From positions 8,558,501 through 8,622,500 of the forward strand of contig OZ017802.1 of assembly GCA_963969395.1 (NCBI GenBank): a stretch of 64,000 nucleotides of DNA, read 5' to 3'. This document shows, piece after piece, positions 23,140-37,043 of the stretch; the stretch's first letter is position 1; the number at the start of each line of letters is the position of its first letter. Both the position numbers and the translations under genes were made by a program. This DNA comes from Pseudoscleropodium purum. Its lineage: Eukaryota; Streptophyta; Bryopsida; Hypnales; Brachytheciaceae. The notes below the pieces were generated by a model that was not told the origin of the DNA, did no database searches, and saw only the letters and a program-made list of their open reading frames with translations.

Positions 23140-24276
23140 GCCATATTCTAAAATTTATATGCTAACCCTTAAAGGCGAAGAGACCCCGACATCATCAGCA
23201 TCAAGGTACGAAACTAAAGTTTTGACTTGCTTGTTGAATTGCGTTTCACTTCCAGTCGATAAGGTCTGAGTCTTTTATATAGAATTTGAAAGAACAAGAA
23301 GGGCTGGCGCCAACTTACTTTGGCTTGTAAATCATTCTCTCTTTCACAGAATGTACGATGTAACATCTCAATGATCAAATAGAGTAGAATCTTATCTAGG
23401 GGTAATGCGAACATCATCATGCACATGTCCTTGTGTATATTTGTTATATATATCTTGCATGTTGCCCTTATGGGTTTACTCCACGGTGTTTCATAAATAC
23501 CAACACATATTTTGAAACTATTTCTCTCCTCAGTAACTTGTATGAGCTATTGTCAACAAGGACTTGGATTGTCGCACACACCACCACAGCACTGGACCTT
23601 CAACAATTAAATTCACTGCGTTAGCATGAAGTATAGGACTCCTGCTTCGCCCTCTTTCGATGCAGCTGGTAGTGAAACTGTGGAGCAATGTAGAAAACTA
23701 ACTCTAGTAGGCACGATCTCCACTTACTATAAAGTGAAGGTGGTATCTCCTGGGATATGAGGAAGAGGTCTGCTGAATGTGTCTGTTGAAATTAGGCCGA
23801 CGCAATTCTGGAAATATTTATGATATGGTTACTTTTGTGTTGTATCTAGGAACTTGTCCACTGTAAATTCCTTTTAAGAGAAGACGGGGCGGCAACAGAA
23901 TATGTAAATACGAATGCTGAACATACCAGTAAAGCGGAACCAGTTTTGTATCTCCACGGATGCCAACTAGAATGAATCTGCAATCACTGCAGTTTTGAAC
24001 TTCACATACGGCACGTGCATTTTATGTTGAGGAGCGTGGCATGAAGCCTGCGAGAAATTGAAAGGAATGCATTTTGGCATCGAGGTCTATACTCTAATCC
24101 ATCGGCTAATCTGGGAGATATCTAAGTAGCTTGAATTCTTGAGACATCTGAGTCTTTCAATGGCCTATGGTTGAGCAAGGAACTAGATGCTGTCGCTGGT
24201 CAGTTACCAAAGATAATTTTCTGCTAACTCAAACCCTTTGCACATGATAATGAGTCAAACAGGGACAGCAAATAAG
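23140..24276 (+). other. CDC20 3' flank
   Basis: Normal-GC sequence after the stop codon, presumably the 3' UTR and unique intergenic DNA. Short open frames lack recognisable features and no clear polyadenylation cluster was chosen. Confidence 0.35.
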
Positions 24277-25827
24277 TTATATAATGATATGTTGGAAAAT
24301 GAAACAACCCCTGAACGCTGCCAGATGAACAGATGGTTCTGAACGGCGCCAAGTGAAAGCGAAGTTAGCAACCAGTGCCGCACCACCTGAGAAGCTCAAC
24401 CGTACTTCCCAATCGCCTGAAATACTCTGATCTTTGCAGCTACTTAGCGCTCGTTCCAATTTCATTAATTCGACTTGGGAATATTCGTGGCTGTGAGCAT
24501 TCTATTATCCTACTCACCATGCCATGTTCGTTTAGTGTAGAAATTATGCAGAATACGGATGAAATGAATCCCTCGTCCGAGCACACTCGGGCAGCCGAGG
24601 ACGACGTCGTCGTCAGTAAAGTATTCTGCGCTGCAACGAAGTACGAGCACAGCAGGTTGACTAGTAGCAAATTGTAAAAATAATTAGGCAAACGGCATCA
24701 TTGATATGCCTGCCATTTTCCTGTATCATGCATCTGAAGAGACTGACTGGTGAATCCATGCAGTTGGGGTTCTCAAACCTTGCAGGTTATTTGGAGAATG
24801 ATATCCAACATCTCCAGGTACAGTTTTCATGTAAGAGTGAAGATCATCCTCCGAGGTACATGTTAGGAGATGCACACTTGTCGAATGCTCAAAAACCAAA
24901 GGTATCTGCAACATTAATATTCCTCAGAATTTCGAAACCCAGCTTCTGCTTAATTAAGATGAAGACTAAACGTCTGCATGCGGCTCTTCTTCCCAGGCAC
25001 AGAGAGTCCTTCATGTGTGCAGACGAACAGGAGCTGTTGTATCTCGTTGGAATTGAAACTACGTTATGCTGCCAGTGCTGGTGCTACAGTTCCGCTCACA
25101 TCTCGAGTGGAGTAGGCTGCAGCAATAACAATAATAAGTCGAGGAACTGTACGTCCCAAGACTAGCGTGGAAAAGGCTGAGCATCCACCGACAACGAACA
25201 GTGGTGAATAATAGCAGCCCTGAGTGTCGGTGAAGAGATGCGCACGGAGTCAGCTAGTAGTTGGCTTTTATTTCGATCGGTCGATCCAAAACTGGAGAAA
25301 TCCCGTCCCCATAGAAGGAAATTGTTGAATGCTTCTTGTGCATGTGTGGCAATGCAAGCGACTTAAGCTTACTTTCTTTATCTTAGTTTGGAGAAAGGAA
25401 GAAAAAGCTGTTGCAAGCCAAGGTTTCTTGGCAACGGTGTAACATAATTCAGTGTACTTTCGCCTGAGCCAGGCTGCTGCAGGCCTCTGTAGCTAGCCTG
25501 TACAGTACATGGAGCTACTTCCTGGAGAAATGAAGACATCATCAGGGCTGGAGTCAAATAGGGTCTTCCCAGTACCAAGTTTTACTGGTCCAATTAGTGG
25601 TGGCCTAGGATGCCAGTTGCGCCCAACATCCCGAAGAGAAGAAATTCTGTCTCCCTTCGCACGCTTGAATCGCGTCGCCCAATGCAGAATATTCTCGAAG
25701 ATCCTTGGAACTTTCTCTTCAGTACTGTAGAAGATAACTTACATGTTTACGTTTGTGTATGAATGTTTTGGACCCTGTCGTGGAATCGGTTACAGTGGAA
25801 CTTCTATACTTGTTTCTGTGATAAGCG
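24277..25827. other. Unique normal-GC region with one weak ORF
   Basis: This region is not visibly decayed. The longest frame, 24701-25165 plus (154 codons starting at ATA or at the ATG near 24727), is rich in Cys and Ser, has no recognised domain and could be part of a non-coding transcript. I would not call it a gene on sequence alone. Confidence 0.25.
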
Positions 25828-26486
25828 TTAAAATCTCCTAAATGCCCAAGGCACCAAATTTGGGTGTCGACAATACTTTGAAGTTAAATAAAAACGTAAT
25901 CAAGTTGCTATTTCTAGTAGTTTTATATTTTTGAAAAATTCTTCTTGAAGTCTATTTGAAGCTTCAAAAAATGATTTTGAAAATAATGGATTATGTTTTT
26001 TCTATTCAAGATTTTGGGCAAGGGTATCCATTGCAATCTTGACTTTCCATAGTGTTGAGAGCTCTTGGAAATGAGCCTAAAATACATTAGATCTTAGAGA
26101 AAAATTCACATTAAAAATTCACTATAAAAAAATTTAGAAGAAGTATTGAGGATTCATAAATTGATTTGGGTTATGTGTATTATATCCTTTAACCTCGTAT
26201 TTTTTTGGTAGCCAAATTTTGAGATTTGACATGTGAAAAGAGGATTGATATACTTCAAATCACTTTTGCATTCTTAACACCCTCGTAATCAAACATTATA
26301 ATCTTTCAATCTGTAACTAATATTGTTGTGTTTTCTTTTTCTATGTGATCTATAATATATCTAGTTTGAATTTGTACAATTACAATTCAAAAAAATTAAT
26401 ATAACTTATCAAAATGTAGGCTTTTTGTTCAATTTAGAGCAAATTCCTAGAAGCTCAAAAAAGGCCTTGGGTATTTAAGGGTTGAA
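25828..26486. mobile_element. TTAACCC-family TIR element, copy 1
   Basis: The left end TTAAAATCTCCTAAATGCCC is answered by the right end, which on the minus strand reads TTCAACCCTTAAATACCCAA. The shared core CCYWAAATRCCCAAGGC is imperfect, so the copy is old. It is about 660 bp, AT-rich and without an ORF: a non-autonomous DNA element. Confidence 0.4.
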
Positions 26487-29241
26487 CATTGCTAATTCTT
26501 TAGAACATCTTTGATAAATATATTTCGAAAGATGAGGTATGTTTCGGTTTGTAATACCTCTCTGGCCCACATTGAGCACATGACAATTGATTGCATTTGA
26601 ATCATTGTTCAACTTCTATTTTTTGTAGGAATGAATTATTCATAGCTAGTTGCATACAATCTAGATGATTCTTTATTCAAATAGAAATATTGCTTCCAAC
26701 CTTGCAACTTCAAATCCAAACAAAGGATCAAATAGCTTTTTGCAACTCATTCAATGCTTGTTAGAAATGTGTTTGATCTTCATTTTTATTTTGTGTAGCC
26801 TTTTATCTAGAGTTACACAATTGGGCAATGATTTCAACTTCATTATGTACATGAGTCCAAAGTTGAATTACAAACAAGAACATAACATAAAAATTTATAG
26901 TGTTTCTCAATATGTCCCTATTGAATCAATAAAATTTAATGAGTTTTTCTTTTTTCATCAACAAGCAATTCAGTGGTTTTCATTTTTGCTAAAAATTTCA
27001 TATTATTTTAAGTATTTTTGTAATTACTATCGCTTTTATAGAAAAATTACTTTTAAAAATCATATTTATTTTATTTATTAGAAAAAATGAAGTTTAATTT
27101 TAGATATATATATTATTATATGAGAAAATACCTAATTTTATAAGGTGCATTTTTATATATTTAAAGAATGAAGTTTGACCAAGTAGGAGCTTAAAACTTT
27201 GAAAATAAAGATGCATTGGAATCTCTTATAAGATCTCATAAAGTACTTAACTTCTAAAGGTTCAAATTGTGCAATTGTTTTTTTTAGGATTTCTAGTTTT
27301 TTCCAACAATGTCAAATTTTATTGCAATTTTTCAAAACTTTTTTTGGAGACATGCAAATATATTGTTTTTATGGAAATATGGTTTTTATTTCATTTGGTA
27401 TTCGGGAGAAAGTTTATGCCCTCAAAAGCACAAAATGCTAAACTTTCAGTAACTAAAGAATCCAAAAATAGTCAAAAAATAATAAATAATAATAATAAAA
27501 TCATATTATATATTTTTGTCTTTTCTAAAAAATTTTGATTCATTCCATTTGGATAAATGATGTGACAATTGTGAAGTGCCTTTGTATTATAGACAATCAA
27601 GGAATCTTTTTGAAAAAAAATAATGTATAGGATGCACTTCCGCACTCAATTTTCACAGTTTTTCAAAACTAAAACATCCTTAGGGATGGATTACTTGGTT
27701 CAACAATTTGACTATTAGAGTTGGCATATTTCAATTCCATGTTATAACTATTAACAATATAATTTTCCTTCCATTTTGTACCTACTTCTACATAACAATT
27801 TTTTTAAGAATGAAAACTTTCAATTTTTTTAATTACTACTAATTTTCAATTCAATTCCGTATTACAAAGATTAAGATGAGGGATTTAACATCTAAAATCC
27901 TAATTATGCCAAGTGGAAAAATATTACAATCTACATGTTCAAAATGTATGAAATTTTTTCCACAAATTTTCACACATCTTGAGCAAGATCTTGTAGCTCA
28001 ATATAAAAAAAATAGTTTTTTCATTATAGCTCTTTATATTGAAAGTGGTAGTTTTGAAACATTTTGGAGTAAAACATAGTTATCAATCTTAAAAGATTAA
28101 GCAATGTAATGATCGAAACCATGATGAAATGCTTATTTAGAAGTTTTAAAACAGACATTGCAAAGTTGGGAACAAAAAGTTTCATTCTTCATTGAGACCC
28201 TTCCCCCCTCCCCCTAGTAAAGTCCTCATCAAATCTTAAAACTAATTGCATATTTTGAAAGTTATAAAAAAGAGACAAAAGGTGTGAAATTTTGAGGAAT
28301 ATCAAACAAAGAAAAGTAGTAGTAAAAAAATTTAGAAATAATAAATTAACATTGTAGTTGAAAGACACTCACTTAATATGTAGCACTTTCAAGTTCTAAA
28401 GATGAGTTTAAAGCCAAAACAATATTGGTGGATGTTGATGAATATGGCACATTCCTTGGAAAATCTACATGGACAATTGTGCTTCACGGGAATTAAAAGG
28501 ATGGTGGAGCAATTGTCTACATCTTAAATTTTAACACATTTTGTCCCCCTTTCTCAACCTTCAATGTATGAAGTTAGTTTGAATTTGGTAGAGAATTCAC
28601 TCAACGAGAAAGGTACAAAAAAAAGAATGGAATTTTTTGGCCAAAACTCTATATGAAGTATTTATGAACATTTTATTTGCCCTCTAGTATGTAAGTCTTT
28701 GAAGCTACTTTCTTTGTTATCCTCTAATAGAAAGATAATTATTGTGTCCAATAAACTCTTCCTTGCTTGTTTTATTAGAGATAATGAGGTTTTTCAACAT
28801 GCACATTTTTTTCATGAGTATTTTTGACGAAATAACATTGCCATTACAAATAAAGGGATTACAAAAGCTCAATTGAGGGGGCATATGAACATTGTAGAAC
28901 CTAAGAGCAACTACACTAGGGCCTACAAAAGGTCTAAAACACACCAAAATTGTATGACAACTACTCCTACCACTCAAAATATTCTCATGGCATTCATTCC
29001 TAGTGTGTCAAGCCATGGCCCTTCAAATCACTATTCATCTTAAGTTTAGTGAATTTTATCCTAAACTTCACTAAGTGTCTAATCAATTGACTATTTTTGG
29101 TGAGCCAATGTAGGGAACAAGAATTTTGAGGGCTCTTCAAAAATAGATGAAATCTTTAAAGTGTCAAAATTAGAGAGTGTCAGTGCTTCAAGCTCAAATC
29201 ATCACCATAATTGTTTTATTGTAAGGAGACTTAACCTAGCC
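26487..29241. other. AT-rich region with one long low-complexity frame
   Basis: An open frame at 26665-27081 (plus, 138 codons) is rich in Phe, Ile, Tyr and Asn and could be a decayed transposon ORF, but it shows no motif. The rest is AT-rich with homopolymer runs. A minus-strand frame at 28717-28977 is likewise unsupported. Confidence 0.3.
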
Positions 29242-30195
29242 TTAATCCTTCACCGTCCAAAGGGATTAAAAGTATCATGTTTCAAATCTAATTCAAAATG
29301 TCCAATTCAATAAAACTCGTTGGAATATTTGCACCCTCTTTTAGTTTGCGTGGTAAGATTTTCAGATGAATTCAAGATGTAATGATTTTTTGGAAGCCAA
29401 TCAAAGTCATAGGTTAAATTTGAGTTCACCAAATTGCATTTGATGATTGCAACTTTGGAGGCTTGTATTTCCTTTACTGAATGTTTTTTTTTTCAATAAA
29501 ATTTATTGAATTATGTTTCCTTGAAGTCTAGTTATTGTAGTAAAAATTTCATTTCAATCCAAGTTGTTTTGAATGTTTGGAAGCAAGTCAAAGTTCAAAA
29601 TTTAGACATTTTTGGATTATGGTGAACTTTGGTGGCTTGTTTCTTCTTCATACAATGTTCATTTTCAATAATTGTAAATGGAAAAGTTTTATGTATTAGA
29701 CTAGTTTGTGTGGATAAAATTTCATATCAATCCAAAAAGTTATGAGTGACTGAGAAGCATTTTAGTAGAAAGAGGTTCAACTTTAGATGTATTTTTTGCA
29801 TTTTTTCTTGCTATTTTTTGACATTTCAAAACCATTTTGCAAACACAATGAGTCAATTGACGAATTGAATGATATTTTCTTTCACCAATGTGTTTGTATA
29901 TTGGTTTTGAATTACTATAGTTTAAATTTTTGTCATTTGAAGAGGTTTAGAAATCAAATTTTACTTTTAAATGTATTACTAGGAAAATTTCATGATCCTT
30001 TTTGAACACTAAAACATTATAATCTTGTGATCTATAGAGTCAAATGACTCCAATTTTGATTCACACCATTTTCAACACATACTCTATAAGATTGTATAGT
30101 TGAAATCTTTGTAACTCAGTGACATTTAGATTTATAACGCTTCAAAAGCAATGATGTTTTTGAACCCAAAAAGGCTTTGGGCCTTGAAGGGTTAA
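29242..30195. mobile_element. TTAACCC-family TIR element, copy 2
   Basis: The left end is TTAATCCTTCACCGTCCAAA. The right end on the minus strand is TTAACCCTTCAAGGCCCAAA. The two agree at 17 of 20 positions. It is about 950 bp with no ORF. The internal sequence contains repeated TTTTGAATG/GGAAGCAAGTCAAAG-like phrases, which hint at internal duplication. Confidence 0.55.
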
Positions 30196-30800
30196 TTTCA
30201 TCCCCCAATGTTTATACTCTAACTTCCAAACTCACTCCAGTCTCCTCAAAATCAAGCTATGAATGCCATCTTATTGTACCTACTCAATTTGACTTACTAC
30301 TTGAATTCTAGGGAGCATTTTCTCATCAAAAGTCCATTTTTTGTCAAGGAATCTAAATTTGTAGTGATCAATAGTTCCTAAACAGAAGACAATGAGTAGT
30401 AACACCCTCGAATCAAATAACAATCTAAATTCCAACATTTGCTTGAATTAAATCTAACTCTTGTTGGGCCATGAGAGGGGACCAATCCAACTCATCCCAC
30501 ATACTAAAATAACAAGCCTAGTCAAGTTACTTTGACATGCCATTTTGGCATGTAACAGTAGAGATGCTCTTATATATGTACTAATTAAGATTGTTGGCAT
30601 CGTTTCCCGATATGTATGATTAGTTCAAGCTTGTACTTTGCCAATAGTGTTTCTATCCCCCACCACAATCATTGCTAGGGAAGAAAAAGTGCCAAAGCTT
30701 GCAAAACATGACACTCCAAACACCAAACCACCAATCTGACTAACTATTGACTTTGAGAGCTTTTTTTATTGTAACCCTATTCTGCAATCAAATTTTAGGG
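30196..30800. other. AT-rich spacer, nothing recognised
   Basis: No coding remnant, terminal repeat or RNA gene was recognised in this stretch. Confidence 0.35.
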
Positions 30801-30816
30801 CTACAAAACAATAATC

Positions 30817-30915
30817 CTACTAGCTTAGGTGGTATAGCAACTTGTTTGACGAGTGAGTGTGGTAAGGATGAGTGGGGAGTGAGGCGAAAGCAGGGATGCT
30901 AGATCCCGGGGAAAG
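30817..30915 (+). repeat. Possible tRNA-derived SINE head
   Basis: TAGCTTAGGTGGTATAGC resembles a tRNA D-arm/box A, and about 70 bases on the sequence GGGATGCTAGATCCC resembles a degraded T-arm (GGG…TCCC). The spacing is too long for a tRNA and box B is not intact, so this is at best an old SINE. Confidence 0.25.
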
Positions 30916-31060
30916 CCCTATTTAGGGAGAAATGCGAGTGATGCTCTAAGCGAAAGTAGTACACCCTTGGACCTACTATGCTCATTGTCTATTTAAGGTA
31001 GGTCTGCTCCAACATCTCCTTCAATTCATGCACCTCCAGCACTAAAAGTTGGTCTGCTCA

Positions 31061-31600
31061 TTAGGATTTGGAATTAAGATCCCCTGCCTGCCCCCAAGCC
31101 ATGGCCATAGCTCTGCCTCCATTGAATTGGGGACATTTGCTGAACTGACTTCTTTCTGCTCCACCCATGTAAGTTAAGTTAAGCTTACAGTATGTTGCTC
31201 CGCACTGTTTGTCATGTTTTCTCACAGTTCTTTCTCGAGCCTCCAAGCTCATAAAATGTGCAGCAGCTTCAGTTGCTGCTGCAAAACAGTGGCTGGAGCT
31301 TCCTCCCTCGAGTGTTTCCTCGTCATGAATATTATATATGCTCTGCAAACACAACAGACTGGAGATGTTTCACTGCAAAAAAAACAGATGGAATCCCTGA
31401 TCACAATGACAATGAATAAATAAAATGGCCATAGAGAGTTGTGGGGAAACAGAACCGGTTCTCAATGAATTCAGACTTAATACTCTGGTACAAATGAAAC
31501 TCTTGTTAACCTCAGAATGCCGCCATTGTCTGCACCAAAAAAAGTGGCGTTTTGAATGATTTAAGAATATTAGTGTATGCACCCTGTTTTCTTTAATTGA
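31061..31600 (-). other. Normal-GC island with a weak ORF
   Basis: The minus-strand frame 31354-31061 has a balanced composition and, unlike the surrounding repeats, no C-to-T nonsense, but it carries no recognised domain and no neighbouring exon. It could be an exon of an unannotated gene or a non-coding transcript. Confidence 0.25.
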
Positions 31601-33282
31601 TCACCGTTCATTTTTATGCTTTTAAAAAAAATAGTGTATGCAGTGATTAAGCTTACAAAGCAATTTTTCACCCAATTCTTGTGTAAGTTGGAAGTTGCTT
31701 TGGATGATGTTGAAAATTGCCTTAAGCAAATGTTTATGACCTTTTGACATAAGAAGATGCAATAAAAACAGATCACAAAATATGCTATTTCAGTGCATAT
31801 TGAAAACTTGTTGCTTTGTAGACTAGATCTTTTGTCCCTCTTCAAAATGATATTTTTTGAATTTGAGCCCAATTGATGAAATGATGATCATTTGCTCTAG
31901 TTTCTTCTCAAATTTGAAAAATTGAAAAATTGAAAAATTCCTAAAATTGAATTTATTTGATTTCAATTTGAACTTTGGACATATTTCCAATGTCTATTGA
32001 ATTCTAATTATAGATTAATATAGATATGCTGTTACACTATGATATTATTCACTATAATATACACCCATAGTGAAATTTATTTTCCATTTGATATGATTTT
32101 CTTCCCTTTTACTTCAAAAATTCTCAATAATTCAATCTTTTACAAAAAAAAATCTAAATGTTTTGAGAGAAGTAAAGAATTTAATCCCCAATTTAACTTT
32201 TTATGGACAAATCCACAAATTATGAACATTCTCTATGATTGAATATGTATTAGCTAGTAGCCAATACTTGAATATGTTTGAATACCTCCTTAACTAATAT
32301 GGATTATTTTTTTTTAATTTTTTTATTGACACAATTGAATGTATAAGGATTTAATTTTAATCATGCCAAGCCAATCAAATGAAGTGAAGTTTTATACATT
32401 GCCACATCTACAATGGTCAAACTCTTGTCGAAATATTTGTTCATTATATAGTTTGGATAAGGTAAAAATAACCTATTGTGGTCAAAATTAGGAGTTTGCT
32501 ATCATGCCATTGCTAAATTTATAATAAAATAAATCACATAAGAAAAGTGCAAGAAACAAAAAAAGAAATTGAATTTATATTTTTTGACAAAGTATGAATT
32601 TGTTATGAATTTTTGAAGTGTTCTATCCCATCATGGTCTGAAAGAGTCTTTAGACTATTCTAGAATCAACAAAAACTGTATCCATGATGCTCATCTTACT
32701 CACCTAAAGCAATTACAATATTTTTTAATGTAGAATCCCTTAAGAAATTACTTCCTACAATCAATTTACATTGTAAAGCTAAAAGTTCCTAAAACCTAAG
32801 TCACTATAAGAAGAATCTACAAACATTTGCATCTTGGGAAAATCACTTAGTATATCTATAACAAACCATAAGTGTCTAAGTGATTTTCTAATCCCTTATT
32901 TATTTTTTAATAAACTATAATTTCAAAACTATAATATTGAACTTTTTTTAATAATGACTATAGGTTTTTATAGCTACAAATTTTCAGCTCAAATAACATA
33001 TAAAATGATTTCTAGTATAGGTTGAAAAATGAATTGAAATGTCATGTTTTCCAACTTAAATATCCATAGAGAAAACATTTACATGGTCATTGCTTCAATA
33101 ATATTAGAGGGATGAAAGTTATTTTTAACTTTCTGGTGTATCTTTTTACTTCAAAAAATTATAACTAACACAATTAATAAAAAAATAAAAAATCCTTAAT
33201 TCAAAATATAAAATTTGAGATTAGAAACATTATTTATATTATTTTCAATTTTTTAATTTAAAAAAAAATCAATTTTATGATA
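31601..33282. other. AT-rich region, no gene seen
   Basis: The sequence is AT-rich, with a short GAAAAATT tandem near 31913-31940 and no readable coding remnant. Confidence 0.4.
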
Positions 33283-34195
33283 TAACCCCTCAAGGCTTGA
33301 CAACATTTTCACAATAGAGGTTTTCAATAAATTATCCCACTTTGGTATTTTTTTGCACATGGATGTGCTTGAAATTTAAAATTTTAACCATACATAAGTG
33401 AAGGGTAATTTGTCTAGTGTGCATGAAATTAATTGTGGAAAATATTGACTATTGGATTTTTAAATTATAACAATTTTGGATGATCAACTCTTTAGGTAGA
33501 AAATGCAACTTTTGGAGAAGAAAAATTATAAGAAGATGAATAATGTTTTTTTCCCTCCAAAAAAATTGAATTAAAATAGAAGAAAAATCTAGTATTTTTT
33601 TTGTTTAAAGAATTGAGAAATAAAAAACTCTCCCAAATTTGTAGACATTTTCAAACAAGAGGAGTAGAAAGCCAAAACTGACCAAATTGAATCCTACAAA
33701 ATTAAAAAAAATTTATATATGCATCATTTTTGAAATTTAACAATTGATATCATTAGAATATTGTTTGGAACATCTCCAAATTTTTTGGAATCATTCTAAT
33801 TATTTTTATATTTTTAATCACAATAGATTGAATTTTGTATTTTTTAAATTGCTAAAAATACAAATTTGAATTTTTTTCTCTAGACCTAGTTTTTAGTGCA
33901 AATTAAAGACTACAAGTGTACAAGAAAATGTTTTTTTTTTCTGTCCCTAATATTTCTTTCATTGTAAACAAATTATGTTTGCTCCCTTTTTCTATCAGAC
34001 TACATTTCCTAGATAAATTTTTAAATACTTCCTACATTGAAATTTTGAAAATTGGAGAATGCAACAAGTATGTCAATTTGTTATTCTACAAGTCTCTAAT
34101 TTACATAATATTGAGATTTGTTTCACCCTATTGGAAATTTGCCATTGAAAATTTGAAGAGGACACATTGCGTACCCTTAGTCCTTGAAGGGACAA
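33283..34195. mobile_element. TTAACCC-family TIR element, copy 3
   Basis: The left end is TAACCCCTCAAGGCTTGACA (with one extra 5' base). The right end on the minus strand is TTGTCCCTTCAAGGACTAAG. The match is imperfect but falls in the same CCCYTCAAGG core as the other members. It is about 910 bp with no ORF. Confidence 0.4.
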
Positions 34196-34514
34196 CATAA
34201 GGGGTTCAAATTTGGATGTATGTGGTTTGTAATGGATATTGTACATGATTTCTTCAAGATTTGAATGAATGAAAAACAATTTTTTTTTAATATATAGAAC
34301 ATATTTACATCATACATTGTTTGAAATTTAAACACTTAGTTCATAAAGGTTAACTACATGTTAGAACATGCTATGGTAGATACCATAGTTTATCCACAAG
34401 TAATAGATTCATAGCTTAAAGCTACATCTACAACAATATTAATGTGTGAGTTTGAAAATGTGAGCATGTGAGCCTTGAGCATATGTATGAATAGATATCC
34501 TACAACCATCGAAG

Positions 34515-34615
34515 GTGCTTATAGTATAAACACCTATAATATAGGCATCTATAATATAGTAATACTATGATTATAGAAGATTTTTATAATATAGACACCT
34601 ATCACATAGATATAT
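34515..34615 (+). repeat. Short AT-rich minisatellite
   Basis: ATAATATAG followed by CACCTAT or GCATCTAT recurs four or five times with spacings of about 15-40 bases (ACACCTATAATATAGGCATC and relatives). It is non-coding. Confidence 0.4.
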
Positions 34616-34887
34616 ACTATAGTCTTTTAGGCTCATAGGCTCATTTTCCTAAGCTCATGTAATAGCATCCCTTGTTGCTTCTATAAGTAGCACCTTTACA
34701 AATTCTATTGTATCAAAAAACTCACTCCCTTGCCAACTCAAAGACCTAACAAAAATTAAAACAATCTTGTAATAAGAAACATGCTAAATTCTAAAATTAC
34801 ATATTTTTGGATTTTTAATCCTTAGATGATGCTTTTAGTGTATTTGATGTAGGCTTGACTTCAACATTGCAAATTCAATAGTCTTTA

Positions 34888-35558
34888 TTATTGTGCGGCC
34901 ATTGCAATGCAATTGAAATTATTCAAAGTAACTTCCTTGTTGTCATCACCAATATTTCATAATTGTCTTCACTAGTGTTTTGACCATTGTTAGATTGACA
35001 GACAAGCTTAGATGATGCATCATAGAGGTCATCATAATTGTCTTCACCAATATTTTGACCATTGTTAGAGTGAGAGACAAGCTCAAGTGATGCGTTGTAG
35101 AAATCACCATAATTGTCTTCGCCAACATTTCAACCATTGTTAGAGTGAGAGACAAGCTCATGTGATGCATCATAGAGATCATCGTAATTGTCTTTGCCAA
35201 CATTTCGACCATTGTTAGAGTAAGAGACAAGCTCAGGTGATGCGTCATAGAGATCATCGTAATTGTCTTCACCAACATTTCAACCATTGTTAGAGTGAGA
35301 GACAAGCTCATGAGATGCATCGTAGAGATCACCTTAATGTAATATAGCTCTTTTCTTTGCTTGTAAGATTTGGAATAAATATTGAGCTTGGTATATAGGC
35401 AGATTTGGCACTTGTTGAATAGTATTTAGCTATAATAATGGACTATCAATAATATCCATCTCATCACATTGGACATTTTCATCACCTTTATTAGGCCTCA
35501 CTTCTTGTTGTTCTACACTACTTGGGCTAGAAGTTACTTCTTCTTTATTATTCTCCAT
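34888..35558 (-). pseudogene. Decayed gene encoding five 25-residue acidic repeats
   Basis: ATG 35558 opens MENNKEEVTSSPSSVEQQEV and leads to DSPLL, then a TAG (35430-35432), LNTIQQVPNLPIYQAQYLF, a TAA (35334-35336) and then five 75-bp units in the same frame. The unit is DLYDASHELVSHSNNG-X-NVGEDNYD. X is TGA in units 1 and 3, CGA in unit 2, and CAA in units 4 and 5. After unit 5 a frameshift leads to NIGDDNKEVTLNNFNCIAMA and the stop TAA at 34888. All nonsense codons fit C-to-T change. The repeat is acidic and Asn/Ser-rich, probably disordered. No family is recognised; most likely it is a transposon accessory gene. Confidence 0.6.
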
Positions 35559-37043
35559 TTCAAAACTTCTTTTGTTTTGTAATATAATAGAGAACTCAAA
35601 AGATATTTAGAAAACTACAAGTGTAAAAGCGATCCAAAGATGAGACAAATACTTGGGACTTTAGATATATAATATATATCAAACATACAATTCAAGTATT
35701 TTTACTTTGAAATGTTGACTTATATATATGGTAGTCTCACCTCTATACCAAATCTTTTTACTTTAGTAAATGTCTTGCTTATACTTTATTGAACTATTAA
35801 ATTCTAGTTCTATTTCACTAAAATAATTTATTTTAGTTTTACTTTACATAATTTAGTGAGCTAAAGTAAAATACTTTAACAAATACCAAACTTTATTTGT
35901 ACTTCAAATACTCATTCACATAGGACTTTGGAACTTTTAGATTATATGTGGCTTAAACTATTAAATGAGATTTGCTTGTGAATTAAAGAAGAGACCATCC
36001 AAAAATATTTAAAATATAAGAAAAAAATAAGATATCAAAAAAATTAATTTTCCAAATCAAAAATTTGAAATACCAAGAATAGCTACAATTCTTTGTCATT
36101 CATTGAAATCTTTGACAAAAAATAATCAATTTTCACAATTTGATGTTTAAGAAAAACAAAAATTTATAGATCAATCTTTCACAAAATTCACAATTTAATC
36201 TTTAAAAAACAAATTATAATTTTTGAGAAGTAAAAAATTCATCTAATTTTATTTCTAAAATCAGAAAAAATTTATTCATGTGTAATTGCTAAATGGGAGC
36301 ATATATACTAAAGGAATTTGACTTGCAACACCATGGTCTTGAGTGCAACATTTCAAGGTTAATCAAAAAGATCAAATGATTTATAATTCTACAAAAAGAT
36401 GTATCTCTAATTCTTTAATAGTCTTATCATGTGTGCATTGTGTTTATCCTCGATGCAAGCAAATGATGGACAAAAGGCAAATTTGATACACAACATTAGT
36501 TATGAGTGAAGTTATTCCTTACATTCATGTTTTTTTTATTCATTTTGCTTTCATCAATGAGACTAGAAGGATCTCTACTTGTTTTTATTTCATCGATTTC
36601 TAATTCAAGTGAGGTTATTTTTTGTAGTTCTATCCTATAGCAAGTTTTGAATGACTAGTATATTGATAGAAACTTGAAGAAACCAATTCTAGTTTCTGTT
36701 TCACATCAACAAAGTCTAATTTTTGCAAAGTTTTAGGATCTAGAAGTTCATAATCATAAGGTTTTACTAATCTAAACTTTGTTGCTATTGTAAATAGTAC
36801 ATGTTAGGCATTCCCTCTCATCCATATAGGTGTTCTTGAAGATTGTCACATCATTTATATCTAGCAAAATTGTCATTTCAATGTTTCACCACTTAATTTG
36901 AAAAATCTCTTTTTAAAATCTAGCAAAGTTTTCACCCCCAATGACTAGGATATTAGTCACAAACCTAGCCCTACTTGATTTTTCCAAAAACAACTATAAC
37001 ATTGAGTACATCAAGCTAGTCAAATCGTATGAGCACATTTTCA
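35559..37043. other. AT-rich region, no gene seen
   Basis: AT-rich DNA with near-duplicate phrases around TTTTCACAATTTGAT and CAAAATTCACAATTTAATC (36120-36210). No coding remnant was recognised. Confidence 0.4.

Noticed and set aside
26665..27081. 138-codon Phe/Ile/Tyr-rich ORF
   Set aside because: Long for AT-rich DNA, but low-complexity and without motifs or neighbouring coding exons; kept only as a remark.
34946..35332. Minus-strand ORF of repeated LSLTLTMVEML units
   Set aside because: It is the wrong frame of the acidic 25-residue repeat; the correct frame links to the ATG at 35558 and has balanced composition.
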